Shown: in pieces, positions 1 through 5,546 of the stretch
Layout: every line of letters begins with the position of its first letter
Position numbering within the stretch: the stretch's first letter is position 1
Assembly (NCBI GenBank): GCA_964403185.1
Contig: CAYOFK010000135.1
Span: 1 to 8,153 of the forward strand
Reading direction: 5' to 3'
Source of the DNA: CAYOFK01 sp964403185
Lineage (GTDB): Bacteria > Bacteroidota > Bacteroidia > Bacteroidales > VadinHA17
DNA: 8,153 nucleotides
The notes under the pieces: model-generated
Told to the model about the DNA's origin: nothing
The model's database searches: none
The model's input: only the letters and a program-made list of their open reading frames with translations
Program-made: the position numbers and the translations under genes

Positions 1-106
1 TGATTAAAATGGTTAGCGTGGCCCTGATCCTGCTGGATCTGATAGAATCCATTGATATCCTGACATTATCCCGTACTAATGCAATCCCTTTGATCCTCCA
101 ACTCAT
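1..106 (-). CDS. ABC transporter permease (MacB/FtsX type), N-terminal fragment
   Basis: The minus strand from position 106 reads ATG and stays open to the window edge, giving 35 codons of a protein whose 3' part lies outside. Visible residues include RDNVRISMDSIRSSRIRATL followed by TILI. A short basic cytoplasmic lead with a SIR..R.RATLTxLI motif running into a first membrane helix is typical of the N-terminus of MacB/FtsX-like permeases of Bacteroidota. These pair with an ATPase and often a membrane-fusion protein to move lipoproteins, peptides or drugs, or act in envelope functions. The gene is divergent from acn. ATG at 106 is preferred. An in-frame TTG at about position 136 would extend it by ten residues. 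Substrate cannot be inferred from this fragment. The family call rests on one motif, so it is moderate. Confidence 0.55.
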   Translation of the reverse strand, partial: MSWRIKGIALVRDNVRISMDSIRSSRIRATLTILI

Positions 107-253
107 GCTGAGACGTTTATTAATGAAACCATTCAACTTATAAAATTAATAAAATTATAAGATATACTCTTTGCACAATCAATCTTTATCCCTGTTTTAT
201 TGGAATCAGAAGCATATAAATTTTAATTTTACAGGAAATAAAAAATAAATCCC
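107..253. promoter_or_regulatory. AT-rich divergent intergenic region, candidate acn promoter
   Basis: This 147-bp gap lies between the minus-strand permease start and the plus-strand aconitase start, so it should hold two divergent promoters. On the plus strand, TTG at 200-202 is followed after 21 nt by TAATTTTA at 224-231. This is one base off the Bacteroidota -7 consensus TAnnTTTG and lies 22 nt before the acn ATG. No exact -7 box is present on either strand, and several AT-rich alternatives exist, so the exact promoter is uncertain. No operator-like palindrome or riboswitch is apparent. Confidence 0.35.
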
Positions 254-2518
254 ATGGCATATGACATTGAAATGATTAAAAGGGTTTACTCCCAAATGGA
301 GGACCGGATCGCTTCCGCAAGAAAACTTTCAGGCAAACCACTCACCCTTACTGAAAAAATTCTTTACAGCCACCTCGAAACAGGCACCCCCGACACCGTA
401 TATGTCAGAGCTGAAGATTACGTCGATTTCACACCCGACCGTGTGGCTATGCAGGATGCCACCGCCCAGATGGCCCTGTTGCAATTCATGCAGGCCGGCA
501 AAACCAGAACGGCTGTTCCTTCAACCGTTCACTGTGACCACCTGATACAGGCAAAATTGGGTGCAGATGAGGATTTGAAGGAAGCCAATGAATCCAACAA
601 GGAAGTGTATGATTTTCTGTCTTCGGTATCAAACAAATTTGGGATCGGTTTCTGGAAACCCGGAGCCGGTATCATACACCAGGTCATTCTCGAAAATTAT
701 GCCTTCCCCGGGGGCATGATGATAGGAACCGATTCCCATACGGTGAATGCCGGTGGGCTGGGAATGATCGCCATTGGCGTTGGGGGCGCCGATGCAGTGG
801 ACGTGATGGCCGGCATGCCCTGGGAACTTAAATTTCCCAAACTGATCGGAGTCAGACTAACCGGGAAAATGAGTGGATGGACCTCCGCAAAAGACATCAT
901 CCTGAAAGTTGCCGGGATATTAACCGTAAAAGGTGGCACCGGTGCCATCCTTGAATACTTCGGCGAAGGAGCAGATTCCATTTCCTGCACCGGAAAAGGA
1001 ACCATTTGTAATATGGGTGCCGAAATCGGGGCAACTACATCATTGTTCGGTTATGATGAAAAAATGGAAGCTTTCCTGAGGGCCACTGAACGGACAGATG
1101 TTGCCGATGCAGCAAACACAGTCTCATCACACCTCACAGGAGATCCCGAAGTGTATCAAAACCCTGAAAACTATTTCGACCAGGTGATCGAAATCAACCT
1201 GTCTGAACTGGAACCCCATATTAACGGACCCTTTTCACCCGATCGGGCCTGGCCCCTCTCCCGGTTTGCCCGGGCCGTGAAAGAACACGGGTTTCCCCAA
1301 AAACTTGAGGTGGGACTGATTGGCTCCTGTACCAATTCCTCCTACGAAGACATCACCAGGGCGGCTTCAGTTGCCAAACAGGCCCTTGATAAAAAGCTTA
1401 CGGTGAAATCTGATTTTACCGTCACTCCTGGTTCTGAAAAGGTGCGCTATACCATCCAAAGGGATGGACTCCTTGATATTTTTGATAAAATCGGCGGCAT
1501 CGTCCTGGCCAATGCCTGTGGCCCCTGCATCGGGCAATGGGCACGGCACGGTGCCGATAAACAGGAGAAAAATTCCATCATAACCTCGTTCAACAGGAAT
1601 TTTGCAAAACGGAATGATGGCAATCCCAACACTTATGCTTTTGTTGCCTCACCCGAAATTGTGACGGCTTTAGCTATTGCCGGCGACCTCACATTCAATC
1701 CGGTAACAGATTCCCTGATCAATAATGAAGGAGCATCCGTAAGGCTTGAGGAACCCGCAGGTATGGAATTGCCGGAGAAAGGATTCGATGTGGAAGATGT
1801 GGGCTACCAGGCCCCGGCAGAGGACGGCAGTGGTATTGATATCCATGTGGCTCCCGATTCAAACCGCCTGCAATTATTGACTCCCTTTAAAGCCTGGGAT
1901 GGAAAAAACCTCACCGGATTAAGGGTGCTCATAAAAGCCAGGGGGAAATGCACCACCGATCATATTTCTATGGCCGGGCCGTGGTTGAGGTTCCGGGGAC
2001 ACCTGGAAAATATATCACAGAATATGCTTATTGGAGCCGTGAACTATTATAACGATAAGACCAACCATATTAAAAACCAGAAAACGGGAGTGTTTGGCTC
2101 TGTTCCTGACACAGCTGCTGCCTACAGGGATGCAGGCATCGGCACCGTCGTGGTAGGCGACGAAAACTATGGCGAAGGAAGTTCCCGTGAACACGCTGCG
2201 ATGGAACCAAGGTTTATGGGTGTGAAGGCTGTCCTGGTGCGGTCTTTTGCCAGGATACATGAAACCAACCTTAAAAAACAAGGCATGCTGGCACTCACTT
2301 TTGCAGATCCGTCAGATTATGACAAGATCCGCGAGGATGATGCCGTCGATGTATTGGGTCTCGAACAGTTTGAAGCCGGCAAACCTCTGACTGTAATACT
2401 TCACCATTCCGATGGTTCTGAAGACAGGATTGAAGCTAATCATACCTATAATAAAAACCAGATTGCATGGTTTAAAGCCGGCTCCGCCCTGAACCTGATC
2501 AAACAACAGAACAGGTAA
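254..2518 (+). CDS. acn: Aconitate hydratase (aconitase), mitochondrial type
   Basis: Aconitase interconverts citrate and isocitrate through cis-aconitate in the cytoplasmic TCA cycle, using a [4Fe-4S] cluster. The 754-residue protein has the usual length of the mitochondrial-like aconitase branch. Cluster cysteines are C359 (in GSCTNSS), C422 and C425 (in ACGPCIG), each exactly one residue beyond the pig mitochondrial numbering 358/421/424. Substrate-binding residues follow the same offset: R448 and R453 in NRNFAKR, R581 in FRGHLEN, and catalytic S643 with S644 and R645 in GEGSSREH. The N-terminal three-domain core covers about residues 1-500 and the C-terminal swivel domain about 580-754. 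It starts at ATG 254 with no Shine-Dalgarno sequence. It appears monocistronic: a hairpin follows seven bases after the stop, and the next gene has its own promoter. No citrate synthase or isocitrate dehydrogenase gene is adjacent within the window. All key residues are intact. Confidence 0.97.
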   Translation: MAYDIEMIKRVYSQMEDRIASARKLSGKPLTLTEKILYSHLETGTPDTVYVRAEDYVDFTPDRVAMQDATAQMALLQFMQAGKTRTAVPSTVHCDHLIQAKLGADEDLKEANESNKEVYDFLSSVSNKFGIGFWKPGAGIIHQVILENYAFPGGMMIGTDSHTVNAGGLGMIAIGVGGADAVDVMAGMPWELKFPKLIGVRLTGKMSGWTSAKDIILKVAGILTVKGGTGAILEYFGEGADSISCTGKGTICNMGAEIGATTSLFGYDEKMEAFLRATERTDVADAANTVSSHLTGDPEVYQNPENYFDQVIEINLSELEPHINGPFSPDRAWPLSRFARAVKEHGFPQKLEVGLIGSCTNSSYEDITRAASVAKQALDKKLTVKSDFTVTPGSEKVRYTIQRDGLLDIFDKIGGIVLANACGPCIGQWARHGADKQEKNSIITSFNRNFAKRNDGNPNTYAFVASPEIVTALAIAGDLTFNPVTDSLINNEGASVRLEEPAGMELPEKGFDVEDVGYQAPAEDGSGIDIHVAPDSNRLQLLTPFKAWDGKNLTGLRVLIKARGKCTTDHISMAGPWLRFRGHLENISQNMLIGAVNYYNDKTNHIKNQKTGVFGSVPDTAAAYRDAGIGTVVVGDENYGEGSSREHAAMEPRFMGVKAVLVRSFARIHETNLKKQGMLALTFADPSDYDKIREDDAVDVLGLEQFEAGKPLTVILHHSDGSEDRIEANHTYNKNQIAWFKAGSALNLIKQQNR

Positions 2519-2524
2519 AACAGA

Positions 2525-2555
2525 CTTGTCGGACGAGCTGTAGTCGTCCGGCAGG
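2525..2555 (+). terminator. Hairpin downstream of acn (possible transcript end)
   Basis: A 12-bp inverted repeat pairs 2525-2536 with 2544-2555 around a 7-nt loop (GCTGTAG). The inner seven pairs, CGGACGA with TCGTCCG, are perfect, and the outer five include two G-U pairs. It begins seven bases after the acn stop. No T-run follows, so it is not a classical intrinsic terminator. It may stabilise the 3' end, assist Rho-dependent termination, or be part of an intergenic repeat. A stem also follows miaA directly after its stop, and both regions begin with CAGAC(C/T)TG(C/T)C. Confidence 0.45.
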
Positions 2556-2601
2556 CACGGCTGGCAGGGGGTCCGATTGCCAAATTGTTAAACTGTTTCA
2601 T

Positions 2602-2620
2602 CGCTATAAAACAAATAGCG
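2602..2620. repeat. Small inverted repeat CGCTAT-N7-ATAGCG
   Basis: A perfect 6-bp inverted repeat (2602-2607 with 2615-2620) surrounds a 7-nt A-rich loop, just before the first copy of the dispersed 50-bp repeat. It has no counterpart in front of the second copy. No function is evident, and a chance occurrence is possible. Confidence 0.25.
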
Positions 2621-2626
2621 GACTGC

Positions 2627-2676
2627 CTGTAGAGCGACTTTTCAAGTCGCTTATCGATTTGCAAAAACGATCTGCA
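2627..2676. repeat. Dispersed 50-bp tandem-hairpin repeat, copy 1
   Basis: This 50-bp block matches positions 5433-5482 at 48 of 50 bases without gaps and in the same orientation. It contains GCGACTT/AAGTCGC around a 3-nt loop (2634-2650), then ATCGATTT/AAAACGAT around GCA with one mismatch (2653-2671), enclosed by CTGTAG and CTGCA. The element lies between acn and the blaI-like gene, about 40 bp upstream of the blaI promoter region. It resembles a REP- or MITE-like intergenic element. No coding function is supported. Confidence 0.85.
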
Positions 2677-2716
2677 TTGGATTCCACTAAACCTTTTTCG
2701 TCCGGTGAATAAAAAA

Positions 2717-2730
2717 ACTAAGAATTTAGT
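2717..2730. promoter_or_regulatory. Operator 1 for the BlaI-like repressor (ACTAA-N4-TTAGT)
   Basis: ACTAAGAATTTAGT has perfect 5-bp inverted arms around four bases. Its last base is the first base of the proposed -33 TTG. An identical arrangement recurs exactly 20 bp downstream. BlaI/MecI repressors bind as dimers to short dyads in their own promoters, so this is the expected kind and place of site. That BlaI binds it is inferred. Confidence 0.7.
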
Positions 2731-2760
2731 TGTATAACTAAAATATTAGTTTTATCTTTG
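2730..2760 (+). promoter_or_regulatory. Promoter of the blaI-blaR1-like operon
   Basis: TTG at 2730-2732 and TATCTTTG at 2753-2760, separated by 20 nt, match the Bacteroidota sigma-ABfr consensus (TTG-N19-21-TAnnTTTG). The -7 box ends 19 nt before the ATG at 2780. Two dyads overlap it: operator 1 touches the -33 element and operator 2 fills the spacer, so a bound repressor would block RNA polymerase. Confidence 0.8.
2737..2750. promoter_or_regulatory. Operator 2 for the BlaI-like repressor (ACTAA-N4-TTAGT)
   Basis: ACTAAAATATTAGT lies between the -33 and -7 elements. Its arms extend to AACTAA/TTAGTT over 2736-2751. It sits exactly 20 bp after operator 1, about two helical turns, so two repressor dimers would bind the same DNA face. 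The inner half-sites of the two operators also form a dyad (TTAGTT-GTAT-AACTAA, 2726-2741), so the whole 34-bp block is almost palindromic. Confidence 0.72.
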
Positions 2761-2779
2761 TTCCGTAAAGCGGATCATC

Positions 2780-3157
2780 ATGAAAGAACTGACACGCGCC
2801 GAGGAACAGATCATGCACATTCTATGGAAGCTGGACAAAGCTTTTGTTAAAGAGATCATTGAGGAACTCCCCGGGCCCAAACCGGCTTACAATACGGTTT
2901 CTACCATTGTTCGCATCCTCGAAAAAAAAGGATTCGTTTCTTATAAAGCATTCGGAAAAGCACACCGGTATTTTCCCCTCGTGGAAAAAGAGGCTTATTC
3001 CAAGGCACATATGAACAGTTTTGTAAAGAATTACTTTCATAATTCCTATGAACAGATGGTGTCGTTTTTCGCCCGTGAAAAAAGCATCAACCTTAAAGAG
3101 CTGGAAGAGATCCAAAGGATCATTAAAAGTGAAATAAAAAATCAAAAAGATGGTTGA
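2780..3157 (+). CDS. BlaI/MecI/CopY-family winged-helix repressor
   Basis: This 125-residue protein has the normal length and layout of BlaI/MecI repressors. The N-terminal winged helix (about residues 1-70) includes LTRAEEQIMHILWKL, the recognition-helix motif YNTVSTIVRILEKKG (37-51) and the wing GKAHRYFPLV. A C-terminal helical dimerisation region covers about 75-120. In staphylococcal BlaI the BlaR1-triggered cut falls in LNFAK. The aligned stretch here is SFFAR, so the comparable bond would be F96-F97; this is inferred by eye. The gene has a strong promoter with two dyads that it probably binds, giving autorepression. Its stop overlaps the start of the M56 protease gene by 8 nt, indicating translational coupling. 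It likely represses its own operon and perhaps distant targets. No beta-lactamase or other obvious target is in the window. Family assignment is secure, but the regulated process is unknown. Confidence 0.93.
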   Translation: MKELTRAEEQIMHILWKLDKAFVKEIIEELPGPKPAYNTVSTIVRILEKKGFVSYKAFGKAHRYFPLVEKEAYSKAHMNSFVKNYFHNSYEQMVSFFAREKSINLKELEEIQRIIKSEIKNQKDG

Positions 3158-5360
3158 CCTGGGAGTGTTTCTATATGAATCTGCCATCAGCATCGCAGCC
3201 TTGTACATGTTCTACTGGCTGCTCCTTAGAAAAGAAACATTTTTTTCTTTAAACCGGGTGGTACTGGGCGCATCCATGCTACTGGCACTCCTGATCCCGC
3301 TGATAAAAATTTCCTTTGCCGCAAACCCCGAACCCGGAACAGTGTTTTATATCCTGGACCGCTACATCCTTGAAGACCTGGTGGTAAGGCCCGAGTCCCG
3401 GGTTTCCGGATTTCATCCAAAAATTTCCTTCGTTTCGGTATTGTGGTTTTTGTATTTCCTGGGGGCGGTGGTATTCCTTTTCAAATTCCTGTTGCAGTTG
3501 TTTCAGGTGGTCCGGATGATCCGTAAATCCGGCATCAGAAAAATTGCCGGATTTAAATTGGTTCCCATTAAAAGAGACCTTTCACCATTTTCATTTTTTA
3601 ATTTGATCTTTCTCAACACCAACAACATTCCCGGCAATGAACTAAAAAACATACTTCATCACGAAGGGGAACACATCCGGCGCTTTCATACCATAGATAT
3701 TATTTTACTGGAGATCGTCTGTATTGTTCAGTGGTTCAACCCCTTCGTCTGGCTCTATAAACATGCTCTGAGGGAGGTTCATGAATTTGAAGCCGACCGT
3801 GGCGTGATACGCAAAGGAGAGAATAAAACAAACTATCAAAATCTGATTTTACAACAGGTATTCGGCAATCAGTTCTTTCAGATGGTCCATAATTTAACCG
3901 ACCATTCACTCATTAAAAAACGAATCACCATGTTGACAAAAAGAGAAACAAAAATCAAAACATTAGTTAGAACCATCGCCATCCTTCCAATTGCAGCAAT
4001 CCTGGTGGTGGTATTTTCATTTACCGAAGAATCTGTAAAGACGGTAAATGAAGGAAACTTCCTAAAACTCCCGACACAGGTCATTCAGAATGAATTGACC
4101 TTTGTCAGACCGGTTCAGTTCAGTAATGTAGTTTACCCCGTCGTTAAAGGCGGAAAAACAATTGACCCCTCAGATTTTCTTCCCGTTTCTGAGATCACTC
4201 CTGTAAATGGCCAACCAGACCAAAAGTCCGCATTTCAGGATTCTGGCGAAGTCTTCTTCATCGTTGAGGAAATGCCCGGTTTCCAGGGGAAAGGACAAAA
4301 TGGTTTCAGAATTTATCTTGCACAAAACCTGAAATATCCTGAAATTGCTGCTGAAAATGGCATTGCCGGCAAGGTATATGTAAAATTTATTGTTGAAGCA
4401 GATGGATCCGTATCCAATGTGAAACTTGTACGTGGTGTCGATCCGGCCCTGGATGCTGAAGCCATCAGGGTGGTTAAGTCTTCCCCAACGTGGACCCCGG
4501 GAAAACAAGGAGGAAAGAAGGTCAGGGTATCATTTACATTCCCTATTAACTTCGTGACGGATACTGACGAAGACCAAAAAGATCAGCCTGTGATACAGAT
4601 ATCATCCCCTGAAAAGGATGTCTTTTTTATTGTTGAGGAAATGCCCCGGTTTCAGGGCAGTCCGGACATGGGAGTTTTCAGAGATTGGCTTGCAGAGAAT
4701 ATAAGATATCCAGGGAAAGCCAGAGAGAAAAAGATCCAGGGGAAGGTGTATGTTTCATTCATCATTGATGAAAGCGGAAACCTCATTCAACCGGAGATAA
4801 AAAGAGGGGCCGATCCAATACTCGATGCAGAGGCCATACGGGTAGTCATGGCCAGTCCACAATGGACCCCTGGTAAACAAAGAGGAAAGACAGTGAGGGT
4901 TTCCTTAACTTTCCCAATCACATTTTCTCTTAACGGTAGTGTTAATAATGCCAGGGACATTAATGAAGGTGTGCCGGAAGATGCCTTTTATGTTCTGGAT
5001 GGGAAAATGATCACCAGGGAAGAGGTGGATAAACTTGACCCGGGATCAATACTTTTGATCAGGGTTTTAAAAGGAGACGATGCGCAGGAGAAATATGGGG
5101 ACAAGGGAAAGAACGGTGTGGTGGTTTTTACAACGAAAAACGATGTGCCCCCTGCACCAAAACCCATTTTCCCCGGAGAAGGAGGTCCCATGTTCATTAT
5201 CAATGGGAAAATCAGTTCCGGTATGGAATGGCGGGATTTAAAACCAGACAGTATCCAAAGTATTGAAGTTATGAAAGGAAAGGCCGCAGAAGCGATATAT
5301 GGAAAGGCTGCAAAAAACGGAGTGGTGCTCATCACAACCAAAGGCAAAAGCAAAAAATAA
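3150..5360 (+). CDS. BlaR1-like M56 metallopeptidase with two TonB C-terminal and two plug-like domains
   Basis: This 736-residue inner-membrane protein is the likely sensor-protease partner of the upstream repressor. Hydrophobic segments lie near residues 8-26, 35-56, 94-117, 181-203 and 271-291. The M56 zinc site is HEGEH at 171-175, with a third ligand probably E214 in HEFEAD. The rest, from about 292, should be periplasmic. It holds two TonB C-terminal domains (369-468 and 492-592), roughly 60% identical to each other by eye, each with YP, GKVYV, LDAEAIRVV and WTPGKQ motifs. Two shorter modules follow (about 611-664 and 680-731) with DGK or NGK, then IxVLKG or IEVMKG, YG..A/G.NGVV, and TTK. 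These resemble the end of the plug domain of SusC-like receptors. No penicillin-binding transpeptidase domain is seen. By family analogy, an envelope signal would trigger cleavage of the repressor. The 8-nt overlap with the repressor gene supports joint expression. The signal is unknown. Confidence 0.9.
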   Translation: MVDLGVFLYESAISIAALYMFYWLLLRKETFFSLNRVVLGASMLLALLIPLIKISFAANPEPGTVFYILDRYILEDLVVRPESRVSGFHPKISFVSVLWFLYFLGAVVFLFKFLLQLFQVVRMIRKSGIRKIAGFKLVPIKRDLSPFSFFNLIFLNTNNIPGNELKNILHHEGEHIRRFHTIDIILLEIVCIVQWFNPFVWLYKHALREVHEFEADRGVIRKGENKTNYQNLILQQVFGNQFFQMVHNLTDHSLIKKRITMLTKRETKIKTLVRTIAILPIAAILVVVFSFTEESVKTVNEGNFLKLPTQVIQNELTFVRPVQFSNVVYPVVKGGKTIDPSDFLPVSEITPVNGQPDQKSAFQDSGEVFFIVEEMPGFQGKGQNGFRIYLAQNLKYPEIAAENGIAGKVYVKFIVEADGSVSNVKLVRGVDPALDAEAIRVVKSSPTWTPGKQGGKKVRVSFTFPINFVTDTDEDQKDQPVIQISSPEKDVFFIVEEMPRFQGSPDMGVFRDWLAENIRYPGKAREKKIQGKVYVSFIIDESGNLIQPEIKRGADPILDAEAIRVVMASPQWTPGKQRGKTVRVSLTFPITFSLNGSVNNARDINEGVPEDAFYVLDGKMITREEVDKLDPGSILLIRVLKGDDAQEKYGDKGKNGVVVFTTKNDVPPAPKPIFPGEGGPMFIINGKISSGMEWRDLKPDSIQSIEVMKGKAAEAIYGKAAKNGVVLITTKGKSKK
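4254..4925 (+). repeat. Internal tandem duplication encoding two TonB C-terminal domains
   Basis: The segments 4254-4553 and 4623-4925 encode about 100-residue units that both begin FFIVEEMP and end in FPI.F. A 23-residue linker separates them. DNA similarity remains visible, for example GTTGAGGAAATGCCC in both. The units are clearly homologous, but amino-acid divergence shows the duplication is not recent. Confidence 0.85.
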
Positions 5361-5372
5361 ATCGCAAGGAAC

Positions 5373-5407
5373 CAGCCGCTAAGCGGTTTGGAACCGCTAA
5401 GCGGCTG
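5373..5407 (+). terminator. Strong hairpin after the blaR1-like gene
   Basis: CAGCCGCTAAGCGGTT (5373-5388) and AACCGCTAAGCGGCTG (5392-5407) form a 16-bp stem with one central A-A mismatch and a 3-nt loop, starting 12 bases after the stop codon. Each arm also contains CCGCT-A-AGCGG, a small palindrome, so two short hairpins could form instead. No T-run follows. It may protect or end the operon transcript, or be another intergenic repeat. Confidence 0.55.
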
Positions 5408-5432
5408 ACTTGAATGAACATTGGTTGGATGT

Positions 5433-5483
5433 CTGTAGAGCGACTTTTTAAGTCGCTTATCGATTTGCAAAATCGATCTGCAG
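5433..5483. repeat. Dispersed 50-bp tandem-hairpin repeat, copy 2
   Basis: This is the direct-orientation copy of the block at 2627-2676, with two substitutions in 50 bases. Here the folding is perfect: GCGACTT/AAGTCGC (5440-5446 with 5450-5456) and ATCGATTT/AAATCGAT (5459-5466 with 5470-5477), each with a 3-nt loop. An outer stem CTGTAG/CTGCAG (5433-5438 with 5478-5483, one G-U pair) closes both into a three-way junction. It ends about 15 bp upstream of the next promoter. Confidence 0.87.
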
Positions 5484-5497
5484 TGATTAACCTCAGC

Positions 5498-5527
5498 TTT
5501 ACCCCTCCCCCATTCTTTGTATCTTTG
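5498..5527 (+). promoter_or_regulatory. Promoter of the acyl-CoA reductase gene
   Basis: TATCTTTG at 5520-5527 is identical to the -7 element of the blaI-like gene. TTT at 5498-5500, 19 nt upstream, is a weak -33 match. The box ends 19 nt before the GTG at 5547, the same spacing as at the blaI-like gene. It overlaps an in-frame TTG (5517), which shows that TTG is not the translation start. Confidence 0.7.
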
Positions 5528-5546
5528 GGTAATCTCTGTTACTATC

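Noticed and set aside
161..173. TACTCTTTG as acn -7 promoter box
   Set aside because: It has three bases rather than two between TA and TTTG and no TTG at the correct distance, so it was not called.
2446..2664. Minus-strand open frame starting MQIDKRLEKSLYR
   Set aside because: Its start lies in the dispersed repeat and a near-identical N-terminus recurs from 5470 because of repeat copy 2. It then runs antisense into acn. It is a by-product of the repeat, not a gene.
2780..5360. Beta-lactam resistance locus
   Set aside because: The regulator families match BlaI/BlaR1, but no beta-lactamase or penicillin-binding sensor domain is present, so resistance should not be inferred.
4988..5470. Minus-strand 160-codon open frame antisense to the blaR1-like gene
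   Set aside because: It starts inside repeat copy 2 and overlaps the well-supported plug-like coding region. It is low-complexity and has no recognisable family.
2627..5483. Composite transposon or IS-bounded element
   Set aside because: The flanking repeats are only 50 bp, contain no transposase, and no target-site duplication is evident at their outer edges.
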